Notes: a model not told the origin generated them from the sequence alone. 64,000 nucleotides of DNA from Ophiodon elongatus (GCA_016806645.1 JACSYO010001864.1:512501-576500), one strand, 5' to 3'; positions 12,701-22,282 are shown, numbered from the stretch's first letter. Translations and numbers: made by a program.

Positions 12701-14310
12701 AAGCCATATTTCACAAGCGTTCAATAGCTATGCTAACATTGCATTTTCTGTTTTTTTCTATGCAATTAGTTAATTGTTATTGTGTTCATCTATATTTGCT
12801 TCTCAGAGAACGTAAATATATATTTTTGTAATGGAGCAATTTGGAGTTAAGTGTTTTGCTCGAGGAGACTTGGATTTGGAGAGGGCCAGACGGCGGTTCA
12901 AACTATTAATGGCTGGTTTGCTCTCCCAAACTACTGTTTCTGTGTATGCTGGCATAACTTCAAAACCCACAGGCTTGGCCACTTGAAAACTGGCACATAC
13001 ACAGCTCCTCCAAAATATATCCCATGCGCTTTACACTGCAGTGTTTATGATATGAATATGTGGGTGTGCATCTGGCGAACGGATGTTCAAGGTCTTGTGA
13101 TTTTCTCATTGCGTTTGTAACCGGTCCAGTGACAAGCAGCTTTGATTGAATTCATCTAGCTGGTCCAATTTGCTTGCCCAGAAAAAGAACAAAGCTTTCG
13201 ACTCTGTTTGGCGCAGGTAGATAAACACACGCGCACAGACACACACGAGCAAACTTCATGCAGCTCCCACATGTTCCTCTGGAGGGAACCTACAATAAAG
13301 GCACCAGTGACTCTGAAACTGAACCACATTTGGTTATTGTCTTTGTGTTCCTTCGTTACATTCTTTTTAATTTCCGTTCATCCAACGGGACATTTGTCAA
13401 TCTTCCATGCTTGTGTCACTACTTCTGTCCTTCCTTTGTCTTTCTGCAGCGTTGTACATTAAAGGCAATGATGTCACCAAGCTGGCATCCATGGCCAAAT
13501 TAAAGGGGGGCCGCCTGGCCAGGGAAGTGGGTGACAGCTGTCTTCAGTATTGGGGAGGAATGGGCTTCACCAGTGACGTGCTGGTCAGCAGATTTTACAG
13601 GTGAGGGTGGAGAAAAGGTATCTGACTCTTGTTAAGTAAACTGGTTTTGAAACATATTTTCCATCAGTGATTTATAGCAAATATCATGATTTTCAATTAC
13701 TTTCAGCCCTGTGCACTTTTTCTTTTTTTTTTCCTCATCCAAAATAACTATCTGTCCGCAAAGCCATGACATGACAGCACCAGTCACGAACGCGGGTTGC
13801 TAGCCAACTATGAATACTTGGCTGCCAACTATGCTTTTTGTGAGGGTATAACATTTCTATGGTAAAAGCAACCCCACCAGTTGGCAGGAGCTTGATAAAG
13901 CTTATGGTGGATGTATGAGGACGTTAAATCAGATTGATTGCTGGCTTCTACATAAACATAGCATGTGATCAAGTAATAATTCTCGAAGACATACAATTAG
14001 TCTCAGTCTCCTGTTGCACACTGTTGGACTGCTTCAGAATCTGTAGACTCTTATTTTACAGTGTGCTGACACCTACTGATGGGGCATATATTGCAGCTGA
14101 ACAAGGGGTTCATGATCTATAATGTTACAATGTTGAGGGGAGGAAAAACAATTATTCAAGTGAATTGTGATGATTGTTAGAGAAAACACCCGTTTGTATT
14201 AACGTTCTCCTTTCCACAGAGATTCCAGGTTAATGTCAATTGGTGGAGGGGCTGATGAGGTCATGCTGGGAATCATCTGCAAGTACATGGACACACTACC
14301 CAAGAAATGA
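640..14310 (+). CDS. Acyl-CoA dehydrogenase family gene, 3' eight exons (5' end outside window)
   Basis: FAD-dependent alpha,beta-desaturation of an acyl-CoA thioester is the family reaction. Exons 640-760, 5945-6074, 7749-7855, 8315-8482, 8817-8990, 11645-11806, 13450-13600 and 14220-14310 join in one frame (1104 nt, 367 codons plus stop), all with GT-AG borders. Numbering residues from the first in-window codon, 108-120 (GVSEVGAGSDVSS) fits the first ACAD signature, and the exon 13450-13600/14220 junction carries the second (Q-x2-GG-x-GF ... R-x3-D). The canonical C-terminal catalytic Glu (YEGT in MCAD) is Gly347 in IGGGADE. A Glu226-Arg pair in QEERL sits where LCAD and isovaleryl-CoA dehydrogenase carry their base. 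The family is usually about 380-430 aa, so only the extreme N-terminus, including any targeting peptide, is missing. Fish orthologues are, I believe, named 'probable acyl-CoA dehydrogenase 6'. The IGGGADEVM end also recalls citronellyl-CoA dehydrogenases; substrate is unknown. Confidence 0.93.
761..5944 (+). other. 5.2-kb dehydrogenase intron
   Basis: No exon is needed here, since the flanking exons join perfectly. It holds a TATG microsatellite at about 3987-4028 and a 17-bp perfect palindrome at 2248-2264. I recognise no coding sequence. Confidence 0.7.
5945..6074 (+). CDS. Acyl-CoA dehydrogenase exon b
   Basis: The acceptor is gggcag|AGT and the donor CCAG|gtacaa. It encodes EYGGLGLDFSYSVAV to MATPALAR. 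The split codon G|AG joins exon a as V-E-Y-G-G-L-G, the usual (P)xxYGGLG motif, so no exon is missing in the 5.2-kb intron between them. Confidence 0.93.
6075..7748 (+). other. 1.7-kb dehydrogenase intron
   Basis: AT-rich non-coding sequence without a repeat or gene I recognise. Confidence 0.65.
7749..7855 (+). CDS. Acyl-CoA dehydrogenase exon c (first ACAD signature)
   Basis: The acceptor is gtgcag|GTT and the donor TCAA|gtacgt. It encodes the beta-domain start (FGSVELKEEFLLPSI) and the flavin/substrate signature GVSEVGAGSDVS, whose final Ser is completed across the next intron. Confidence 0.94.
8315..8482 (+). CDS. Acyl-CoA dehydrogenase exon d (beta domain)
   Basis: The acceptor is attcag|GTA and the donor CCAG|gtaggt. 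It encodes YVINGGKMWTTNG, the family's K-x-W-I/T-T-N-G stretch that contacts the flavin, followed by the beta-sheet strand ADWICLLANT. Confidence 0.94.
8817..8990 (+). CDS. Acyl-CoA dehydrogenase exon e (carries the likely catalytic Glu)
   Basis: The acceptor is cggtag|GAG and the donor AATA|gtgagt. It encodes EVFFDDVRVPCKNIIG and GMGFTYQMLQFQEERLWAVA. Glu226 just before Arg227 aligns by eye with the LCAD/IVD base position. Confidence 0.94.
10275..10908. mobile_element. 634-bp MITE-like element with long terminal inverted repeats, nested in the Tc1 element
   Basis: Both ends begin TATGAAGGTAGATTTGTGTC and the inverted repeats run about 130 bp (10275-10408 against roughly 10772-10908), about 90% alike by eye. 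A direct GCACTG flanks it (10269-10274 and 10909-10914). Removing the insert and one GCACTG copy restores the Tc1 transposase codons N-G-T-A-H-H at the joint, which proves this is an insertion. The centre has no transposase and carries a 14-bp-stem hairpin at 10413-10443. Superfamily is not assigned; a 6-bp duplication is not typical of Tc1 (2), hAT (8) or piggyBac (4). Confidence 0.88.
10413..10443. repeat. Perfect 14-bp hairpin inside the nested element
   Basis: Arms GTAACGTTAGCCCA and TGGGCTAACGTTAC are separated by three bases (CTT). It is GC-richer than its surroundings and sits between the element's inverted repeats. Confidence 0.9.
11645..11806 (+). CDS. Acyl-CoA dehydrogenase exon f (C-terminal helical domain)
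   Basis: The acceptor is ctccag|TCG and the donor ACAG|gtggga. It encodes QYTRQRKIFKQPVLYHQSVNF, the family's R-x2-F-G-x-P...Q motif; the usual Gly after Phe is Lys here. The exon starts only 96 bp after the end of the intronic Tc1 element. Confidence 0.93.
11807..13449 (+). other. 1.6-kb dehydrogenase intron
   Basis: AT-rich non-coding sequence. Nothing coding is recognised; frames in it are short and unconserved in character. Confidence 0.65.
13450..13600 (+). CDS. Acyl-CoA dehydrogenase exon g (second ACAD signature)
   Basis: The acceptor is ctgcag|CGT and the donor ACAG|gtgagg. It encodes LQYWGGMGFTSDVLVSRFYR. The residues satisfy the second ACAD family pattern up to the Asp supplied by the last exon. 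Confidence 0.94.
13601..14219 (+). other. Last dehydrogenase intron (619 bp)
   Basis: No coding content is seen. It contains a small direct repeat of tggctgccaactatg/ctagccaactatg near 13800-13835. Confidence 0.6.
14220..14310 (+). CDS. Acyl-CoA dehydrogenase last coding exon
   Basis: The acceptor is tccacag|AGA. It encodes RDSRLMSIGGGADEVMLGII and ends KYMDTLPKK-TGA. Gly347 replaces the Glu that is catalytic in MCAD-type enzymes. No SKL-type peroxisomal signal is present at the C-terminus. Confidence 0.94.
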
Positions 14311-14650
14311 TGTCATAAAAGCCTGAAGCAGACCGACTGATGGATGTATGCTGCTCCACTGCAGACAATGAGTCAATACTTCCCAATAAATTGCTAAACA
14401 CAAATCACCCAAGTGCACTTGACATTCGAGGAAGTTAGATTGTTAGTAATTTGCCTTTGATTGTTTTAACTGTACTGTGTGTTGGTCTGATCAGCTCAAA
14501 CACACAGAATTAGGAAGCTCCTGTGTTCAGCCTACAGTTGAATTGTATTATTTGTAATGAGTGAATTCAAACATATTTTAGAGACTAAATCTATTTTAGC
14601 ATATTAGCAAAATAACTTGTGTAAAATAAATAAAGCAAAGATTAACATTG
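14311..14650 (+). other. 3' untranslated region of the acyl-CoA dehydrogenase gene with polyA signals
   Basis: AATAAA occurs at 14385-14390, and two overlapping copies lie at 14625-14634 about 315 nt after the stop. Cleavage is expected near 14650. The end is inferred, not observed. Confidence 0.65.
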
Positions 14651-14734
14651 TATTTGTCTGACATTTCTAAGAGTAAAATACCAGTTCAGTTGTTTGCAAT
14701 GCATTCTCTGTTTAAGTAGCACACACATACTGGT

Positions 14735-15418
14735 CAATTCTGAGCATAAAATTTGTTTATTTACATTTAAAAAAGAAAAAAAAACATTTTTACAACCAAA
14801 ATAAAACAAAGAACACTGTTATTCATTTTTGAATGGAGGCCAACTGCTGTAACATCCATTCATTCTTAAAAGCAAAAACACTAGATTATTTGCTTCAAGT
14901 AGCAGTCTATAACTTAATCACTTTTAACACAACATTGTATCGACAGATTTTTTTATTTTATCACATCTTTCATACAATGCACCCCCGACTGCATTAAGGT
15001 TTTTGACACGGTATCTTCTACAGGTGTTACACGTTAAATGTTATGTCTCGTCTTCTCATCCAGGTAAATTGGGCTGATATCAAGCACATACTTATACTGT
15101 CCGTGTCTGCTTCAGATATACATATAGCGTACAGGAATCCTACTTCACATGGTCATTAAATCATCTTGGACCCATTTTACTTACTTTTTAGGGTTCCGTC
15201 ACATAGCATCAGTAGGAGTTCTTTCATTACTCAATTTTGTGGTTTTTATTCATGAAATACTCAGATGTGGGCACATGTACAGCTGAGACACCTAAAAGAG
15301 AAAATCCCTGCCTCTCCCCGTCAACATTATGTAGGTCTAGTTCTGAGACTCATTGGAGTGGCACAAACTGGGGATGAAGAGGAGGAGTTAGGAGGCAAAG
15401 TCCAACAGGGCCCGCCTA
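14735..15418 (-). other. bet1: bet1 3' untranslated region with polyA signal
   Basis: On the minus strand AATAAA lies at 14761-14756, with further candidates near 14955. The expected cleavage point is about 90 bp from that of the convergent dehydrogenase gene. The end is inferred. Confidence 0.6.
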
Positions 15419-15574
15419 TCACCTCAGCTTGATGAACCAGTACAGGACAAAGAAGACGAAAAGGCAGAAGAGCAGCATGTAGCACAGCAGTTTGGTCTGA
15501 CTGCCTCTGGACAGCTGCTTCACTCTGCCGATAGTAGCACCAAGCAGGCCGCCTGTTGAGTCAAAGTCTGTGTC
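15419..15574 (-). CDS. bet1: bet1 exon 4, C-terminal membrane anchor
   Basis: The acceptor is cattag|GAC. It encodes DTDFDSTGGLLGATIGRVKQL, then SRGSQTKLL and the hydrophobic anchor, ending with TGA at 15421-15419. Confidence 0.96.
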   Translation of the reverse strand, partial: DTDFDSTGGLLGATIGRVKQLSRGSQTKLLCYMLLFCLFVFFVLYWFIKLR

Positions 15575-16548
15575 CTAATGTGGGGGAGAAGGATACAAAG
15601 TTCAAAGTCCAGGCAGGCCAGTAAACAAACTGTCACAATCAGTTCCTGGGTTTTAAAGGGTTTAATCAAATACTGGGATATATAAGTACAATTGTGAGGC
15701 ACTTTAATAATTCTACTGCACTACATTTCAGAGGGAAATATTATATTTTATGTATATAAAGTCATTTGTATGCCACTTTGTTATCTAACAGTTATGTTGA
15801 TGATCTTAAATACAAAATGTATGATCAGCCTCTATAATGTGATTAATTAGATTAAAAAAGTACAGAGCAGTACATAGCATGTAAAAGTAGATCACACCCA
15901 ACCAGCTGCAACATTAAAATTATGCTTACAGGTTAATTAATCAGTAGTCAATCAACAGCATAACGCTCATAATAAATACACCAAAAGCATTTTGCTGCCA
16001 ACACTTTTGTACTGAAGACTTGTAAGAAGTACTTTTGTACACAGAAGTATGAGTACTTAAGTAGAGAATCTTAAATACCTTTCCCACCACTCATATGTAG
16101 TCACATTGTAGTCAGTAAGAAAAGAAAGAGAAACTTGCCATATCGTCCAGCATTGTATTCTGGTATTTGACTTCCGTTCCGATGTCGATAGACAGCTGTG
16201 AATAACAACACATCAACATTACATTAAAACAACCATATCTATTGTGTAGTACTCACCAGAAATGTACTGTATTCATCAAAACAACTTACACTTTTCAAAG
16301 CGTGGACTTTAGCTCTCAGTCCCTCCTGTAGATGCTCATTTTCCTCTTCATACACACTGTATCCACTTGCCACATAATTCCCAGGGCCTCCTTCGCCTAA
16401 CGACAAGAGACCGATAATAAACACACAATTCATACACGTCAGGAAACAACATTAGCTTACGGAAGCTCGCTGTCAACTAGACAGCAGGCTAAGTATGAGC
16501 TTTAAAATCACACTGTGTCGGTCTCTTACCCAAACCCGGGCGCCTCAT
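15419..16548 (-). CDS. bet1: Bet1 Golgi vesicular membrane trafficking protein (complete, 4 exons, 112 aa)
   Basis: Bet1 is the Qc-SNARE of the ER-Golgi fusion complex with syntaxin-5, membrin/GS27 and Sec22b/Ykt6. Coding exons on the minus strand are 16548-16530, 16396-16290, 16195-16139 and 15574-15419. The protein starts MRRPGLGEGGPGNYV and ends LYWFIKLR. A short N-terminus is followed by a SNARE motif (about residues 22-82) with the zero-layer Gln54 in EVKYQNTMLDDM, a conserved LSRGSQTKLLCYM juncture and one C-terminal membrane anchor (about 90-109). Human BET1 is 118 aa, so it is full length. The third intron has a GC donor (ATG|gcaagt) rather than GT. The gene is tail-to-tail with the acyl-CoA dehydrogenase and precedes col1a2, as in human 7q21.3. 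Confidence 0.96.
15710..16095. repeat. Dispersed teleost repeat in bet1 intron 3
   Basis: It runs from TACTGCACTACATTTCAGAG to a block rich in aagtact and agtacttaagta that ends CCTTTCCCACCACTC. I recognise the wording as a very common fish interspersed repeat. A related short fragment (ACCTAAGTAAATTATCTGAA) lies at about 33545-33585. Confidence 0.6.
16139..16195 (-). CDS. bet1: bet1 exon 3, with GC splice donor
   Basis: The acceptor is cacag|CTG. It encodes the 19 residues LSIDIGTEVKYQNTMLDDM, including the zero-layer Gln. The intron starts gcaagt, so this is a GC-AG intron. No GT donor nearby keeps the conserved frame into exon 4. Confidence 0.93.
16290..16396 (-). CDS. bet1: bet1 exon 2
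   Basis: The acceptor is gttag|GCG and the donor AGT|gtaagt. It encodes residues 7-42 (GEGGPGNYVASGYSVYEEENEHLQ to ALKS), the start of the SNARE heptads. Confidence 0.95.
16530..16548 (-). CDS. bet1: bet1 exon 1 coding part
   Basis: It encodes MRRPGL and the first base of Gly7, with donor G|gtaaga. The ATG is the only one in frame and matches the vertebrate Bet1 N-terminus MRR. Confidence 0.93.
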
Positions 16549-16730
16549 CTTGAACCGGGGAAGTTGTCCGGTGGTTTAACGTTTAACACAACAGATTCTA
16601 ACTAAATAAGCTATAAACTACAGCTAACGGGGTGAGGTGTCTGTGTTGAGTTTGTACCAGAGGCTTCGGCACGGCAGCATGAGCCACGTCATCGTACGGT
16701 GGCCGACGAGGAGAAGCACCGTAATGCAAA
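16546..16730 (-). promoter_or_regulatory. bet1: bet1 5' region, with a UPRE/CRE-like site
   Basis: The sequence upstream of the ATG is GC- and CpG-richer than its surroundings and has no TATA box, fitting a housekeeping promoter. On the minus strand TGACGTGG (16691-16684) matches the ATF6/XBP1 UPR element core. The match is seen directly; function is inferred. Confidence 0.45.
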
Positions 16731-16759
16731 ACACAGATAAGCGCATAAACTGGAACGCT

Positions 16760-16764
<5 letters not shown>

Positions 16765-16799
<35 letters not shown>

Positions 16800-16872
16800 C
16801 GTGTGTGTGTGCGTGCGTGCGTGCGTGTGTGTGTGTGTGTGCGTGCGTGCGTGCGCGTGTGTGTGTGTGTGT
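16765..16872. repeat. GT/GC-GT microsatellite
   Basis: An alternating gtgt tract interspersed with gcgtgcgt blocks, about 108 bp, lies roughly 75 bp beyond the bet1 promoter region. It can form Z-DNA in principle. Confidence 0.95.
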
Positions 16873-19250
16873 TTTATTTAAACATATAAATATTCGGGGA
16901 CAAATTTCATTACATTGATTAAATTGTGCGTGTGCGTGTGCGTGTGTCATGGGGGGAATACAGGTAAATCTATTTTAAAAGCAAGGCCTAATTCACTCAC
17001 AACAGAAATGAGCTTGTACGGAGAGATAACAAATTACATATACTCTCGCTAATGTAATAAAGTACTTTTTTGTCTATAGCATTTTTTTTAAATATATATA
17101 TATATATATATATTTTAAATCGGTAGTTTTATTATTATTCATAATTGTAATTCTAGAGAAAAAACAATGAAAAAGTCCTGATAAAGTATGTGCGAATAGA
17201 ACATAAATCAGCAGCAAGCTGCAGCTGAGTCTGGGCCCTGGAAATGATATGTTATAAATATTTACTTTCACAGCACGTGCTGCGGAGTTCACGGTCCAGG
17301 GCCACCTCAAGCATATCCAATGAAGGATCACTGTGGGTTGTGGTTAATATTAGCGTTATTGTACCTACGCAATGTTAAAAATCTATCTCAATTAAGCCTG
17401 GTTAATTGCAACACATAGCGAGCCTCTTCAGTGACACACCCACGTGACCTGACCTAAACAGGGGGACCAGAGAGGACAGTGGACTGGTTATATTATGCTT
17501 TGTAGAGAAGTTGAACCTGGAGAAGATGTGGAGTACTTCACTGCGCTCAAGACTTAGAGGGTGCCTTCTTTCAGACATGTAAGTACAGGAACGCACTATG
17601 AAAATGACAATTTGTTGTCAGCTTTGGTGATGTTTTATTCTACTGTTGATTCTAAAATAATTTTCTTGTGCCATCGTGTTGTTTTGTTTAATCGTCTGAG
17701 TTTTGGCTCTCTTTTTTGGGGGGGTTAATTCTTGTGAGGCTACACCGAGGAAGGCATTTGTATATTTTAAATTGATAATTGGTTTTACACAGACTGCAGA
17801 GTGCCCGTCTAATGGACAGGAGTCTTGATGCTGATGGTTTTTCTATTTTGTAGCCTACTCTTTATAACAGTAATATATATTATACATTGTCCAAAGAGTC
17901 CAAATATCATTTTTAATTTGCTGTTGAACTTCTGATGCAAAGACAACTCTCAATGCGATAACTATTCCATGGTTTCCTCATATTGAGGAGACATATCCTT
18001 ATTTACGTCTGAATCATGTCATTTCTTTTGTTGCTCTTGTGCGTACATGTATGATTACCCACTTTGCATCACATTAAACATACCTTACTATTTAGTATCC
18101 CAGTAAAAGATTTAGTATGTCCCAAGTATTTCAAATGCAGTTTACCAACAAAACAGGATGTCCTACTTCATCGAGTGGCATTTTGCAAAATGCAAGCCAT
18201 CATGCTTTTCTGGCTGTTTTTACCCACAGTCCTTTGCGCAAGAAGGGCAAAGTTTAAGGTGTATTAATGTCTACATCTGACTGGTTGCAGGGCTCATACC
18301 AGTTGCTCTGCCTTAATATACAAATACACAATTCTTTAAAACTGTGATCTATGGTCCAATGCGGCTTACAGATAAAATAAATATAATTATCAAGACAAAA
18401 TGCTAGTTAATAAAAACAAGCAGGTTTTATCATCTTTGAAGCATATAAGGTCCAAAAGCAACAAACAGAATGGGTTATTCTCCCTTTGGTGGGAGAAACA
18501 CATTATTTGAAGGAGAAACATGCTATGATCTTCCTTTTGGACACAGACAGATTGTTTCCTTTGAACATTTAGAAATTTGACCACCATAAAATGGAGACAA
18601 ATATCCTTTGTAGATTTAATAACGGGGCTTACTGACACATCCATCTGTGCTGTGTAGGATAGAAAAGAGTTTCTCAATATTTCCAAAATCCTAGAGGTGC
18701 TATTTAGCAGTGATTAGCTTTCCTTATCCCGTCATACATCATCCTTTACCTAGCCATGTACCAATATTGCAGGAGACAGCTAATATGATTTAGGAGATTA
18801 AAATGACATTCATGATGTTAATTTATTCCAATCCAATATGTTATAAATAAATACAACTTTAAGCTCCTATCTACCATATTGCATTTCAATGCCCCAGCAC
18901 TCATCTTTTTATGTGCACCTAAAGGCTTTGCTGTATGCATGACCTTGACTCGAGTGTCTAAGGAAACAGAAGATATTGATTGAACTGTGGTCTCATCTCA
19001 GCCTTCATGGATTTATCAGATGGGTCTTCAGAATGGAGAAAGGCGTTTGGACACTTGGAAACTGGTCTAAATCTTCATTGAGCCTCTGTAGATCAGACTC
19101 ATGGTGCACTCATGGTGCAATGATCAATCACAAAGTTTGGACACACAGACACAGCCTAAGCTGTCCTTTTAGCCAGCTAGTTTCCATCCCTTCAGATATT
19201 CTATGTGTACATATTCTACATGTGTCTTCGAAACGCTGTTTGAAAGGTCT
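16873..19250. other. Intergenic DNA next to the bet1 promoter
   Basis: It contains an AT repeat at 17091-17114 and a small promoter-like block around 17430-17590 with a CACGTG E-box and an ATG-to-donor segment (17528 to 17578). I do not recognise a gene in it. Confidence 0.5.
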
Positions 19251-19261
19251 ACACCAGATTC

Positions 19262-19450
19262 ACACTGATAGTAATGGGTTAGGGATTCCTTGCTCAAGGG
19301 CACTTCAGCAGTGCTGGACTTGTATTGATCTGAGTTACTGCTGCCCAACAACTGCCCTTCCCATACCGGGAGTCAAACTCAGGAGGCCTGGGAGTTGAAT
19401 CCAGGCCTCTTGTGTAAAACCAGGAATCCTAATGGCTAGACTATCGGGGA
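19262..19450 (-). repeat. Probable tRNA-derived SINE
   Basis: Downstream of the tRNA-Glu-like head on the minus strand is a body ending GTGCCCTTGAGCAAGGAATC, the type of central block found in several fish SINEs. A similar block, GTGCCCTTGAGCAAGAC, occurs at about 34508-34524. The tail end is not sharply defined. Confidence 0.55.
19357..19450 (-). pseudogene. tRNA-Glu-derived sequence with duplicated T arm (head of a SINE or tRNA pseudogene)
   Basis: On the minus strand it reads GTCTAGC, TTAGGATTCCTGGTTTT and ACTCCCGGTATGGGAAG, the D-arm, anticodon-arm and T-arm/acceptor text of eukaryotic tRNA-Glu. It is about 94 nt instead of 72, because the segment from AGGCCT through TTTGACTCCC repeats the preceding GGCCTGGATTCAACTCCC. 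The anticodon loop is mutated (TTTTACA where TTTTCAC is expected), so it does not encode a working tRNA-Glu. Confidence 0.8.
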
Positions 19451-19749
19451 AAATATCGGAGCTACTGCTCACAACGGTTTAACTTGAATGGTAACTGCTA
19501 TCCTGTTTCTTTCCAAAGGTAACAAAATCCACATAGCTCTTTTAAAGCCCCCTAAATAACAACTTGTATCTTGTTTGTTTGCACAAATACTGAAGTGTCT
19601 GCTATAACAGCAACTCAACGCTTTATGGTACGTAATGTGGCTGTCTATTTCTTAGCTCGGACTAGTTTCCAGACAACCAGCGGGAAAATAAATCCAGCAC
19701 AAAACCATACTGTCTATTAATGTGCTTTCACACTTAATCTTTTTTGCTT

Positions 19750-19941
19750 TAGACCCTTTTAGAGGTGCTGGTAGGCAAGTTCTGTTATCATTAGACAGAG
19801 CTAGGCTATAGCAGTCTTTATGCTAAGCTAAGCTACAGTAAACTGCTGCTGATCCAGCTTTATATTTACTGTACATAAGAGTGATGTCAATCTTCTAATG
19901 TAGCTCTAAAGAAAGAAAATGGGCACATTTCCCAAAATGAC
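19750..19941. repeat. Palindromic dispersed repeat, copy 1 (partial)
   Basis: The text gaggtgctggtaggcaagtt, gacagagctaggct, agtctttatgctaagctaagct and tttcccaaaatg matches one half of the longer copies at 38591 and 44911. Confidence 0.75.
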
Positions 19942-22247
19942 TAATGATAATATTTCAATAAATTTAATCAAAAATAATTAATTTGCATTATCAACCAATA
20001 GGAAAAGAAATGAGAGAAAAAGATAAGTGAATGCTGGAGGACATATGCATTGGCTTCTCTGCACATAAAGTTAAGAACATTATTTTCCAATAAAGTACTT
20101 CATTGTCCCTAAGGGGAAATATTGCTTGGGCAAAATTGCTTCAAACAGCTGCAATAAGTGATCTACAGTATGATGGATCAGAATCAAAGACTTACTCCCC
20201 TGTCAGTAAAGTATGCAGCCATTTGGCAAGACGGGAGTATAATTAGCTGAAAATTAGAAATGTTCATCTATCCCTGCACCTCTCACTGGATCTGGCTCAC
20301 CCTGATTAGCATAATTTCTCAAGAGAATGAAACAACGGATGAGTCAGATGACGGAGGAGTAGAGGTGTAGAGGAAAACATGCCGGAGGAGAGATCAAAAG
20401 GATGCTATTGTGCTTCCTACTATTAGTCTCAAGAGAAAGGAGTTTGATTCCCACTTAACATTGCTTTAAAGCACAGTTGAAAGAACGCTACCAGCCCTTT
20501 AGCCGTGCTCGACATTCTCTGGGTTATAAATTGTTATTATATAAGTTTTTGGATCATGAATACATGGCTGTGTTTCTCAGAATGAATCTAAATCCTCTCA
20601 TTCATTAGTAAATAGTTTTTAATGAGACATTTAGTTGAATAAAATTGTGATGTATTGCATTAATAAATGTATTACTTTAACTCAATTCATTATAATGAAA
20701 CGTTATTGCATCGTTCTTATTTTTATTTAATTCTGAGACCTTTATTTCAAATGTTTGTAGTCTCACTTTTCAGTGAAGTCGTTACCCTTCACCTCACAGC
20801 CAATCACCTGTGCTCTCAGCCGATAGCCTCGTTAAGCTAAGAGAGGCTAGTTATTATACAGCACTGTAACTGTGTGTGGTGTTTATTTACAGTACTACAC
20901 TCTAGTTGGTTGATTCAGAATTACTTTGGCATTGATGTTGCTCTAGCTAAAAGGAGCTAGCTGGCACCATCTTGGTAACAATCACTGAAGGCCCATGTTA
21001 TTGGCTGAAAGATAAGGGGGCAGGCATTGGTGACGACTTCCTTGTCATGACAAGTGACACTGTGACGTAAAATTGTCATTGGGGGAAATTGTCAATATGA
21101 AATGAAAACTGACTTTTAAAAAGGGAAGAAAAAATTTAATAAAAATAGAATAGAAAAGCTATCCAAACTCGGTATGAGTATGATTTCATGACTTTCCTGA
21201 GGCTGGTGACCACTGGGAAATTATGGAGGAATCTGTGTAATAAGCACATTAGGCAAAATGTTCTACAGCATCATAAATGGCAGACTTCTTAACTTTCCAA
21301 ATTAAAATAAAACCTTAAGGAGAAGACGTATTAAAACACAAAACAACATATGCCAGAGAGAAAACAGCTGTCTGTTAAAACTATATACATGATCTGAGCA
21401 GATACAGATGTGTGTGTGCGTGTGTGTGCGTGTGTGTACATATGTGTATATAAAATTATTTTCAGGTTACCAATTTTCATATAATTAATTGTAGAGCTTC
21501 TGTATTTTCATCTTGCATTATTCTGTTTAATGACAATGTGTCATCTTATTGCTAATGCAGAAATGGCTACCAACCAAATTAAGCACAACTGAAATAAGAA
21601 AATTGACATTGAGAGAGAGAGAGGTAGGGGGAGTATCAGGGCAGAGATGTTCCCTTCTCAAATACAGTATATCTATTTTAAAGCACACATTTTATCTCCA
21701 TGGTGTTCCCATGCTGCTGAACTCCTTCAGGAGATTCCCGTCACTCCTAATGAATAAGACTATTACTCACTAAAATAGGTTGTCACCCTGTTGGATCTAC
21801 GTTACTATTCACTCGTCTCATCTATGCGTCGGTGCATTTGTGATGAGTGTGTGCGTCTGTGTCTGCAACCTGATGACCCCCCGCCCCCCTTGAATTCCAT
21901 TGAAATGCAGCAAAATTCCCCTATTTAATAAACCTGAACATATGAGCTTCTTGTCTGTCTTTCTTTTGTTCAAACTGAGCTTTGATTCATGGGTTGAGAC
22001 TTACCGTGATTCCCTTGACAAAAGAGATGCAACACCATTTACAAATTAAATTAAATATTGATTCACTTTAGTGTTGCTAACCCCACAGGGAGCTGGGTTT
22101 TGAGTGGCTTTGTTTTCATTCTGATAATGATGTACACAAGTCTATTTAGTCCTTTCTAACATATGACATTTTAACATCATCTGACTCCCGGGCTTTGCCT
22201 TCTATCCTTCCCCTGTCACTCCTTTCAAAAATATACATACATGAGCA

Positions 22248-22282
<35 letters not shown>

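Noticed and set aside
16762..16950. Frame rich in His-Thr/Ala
   Set aside because: Translation of the GT microsatellite.
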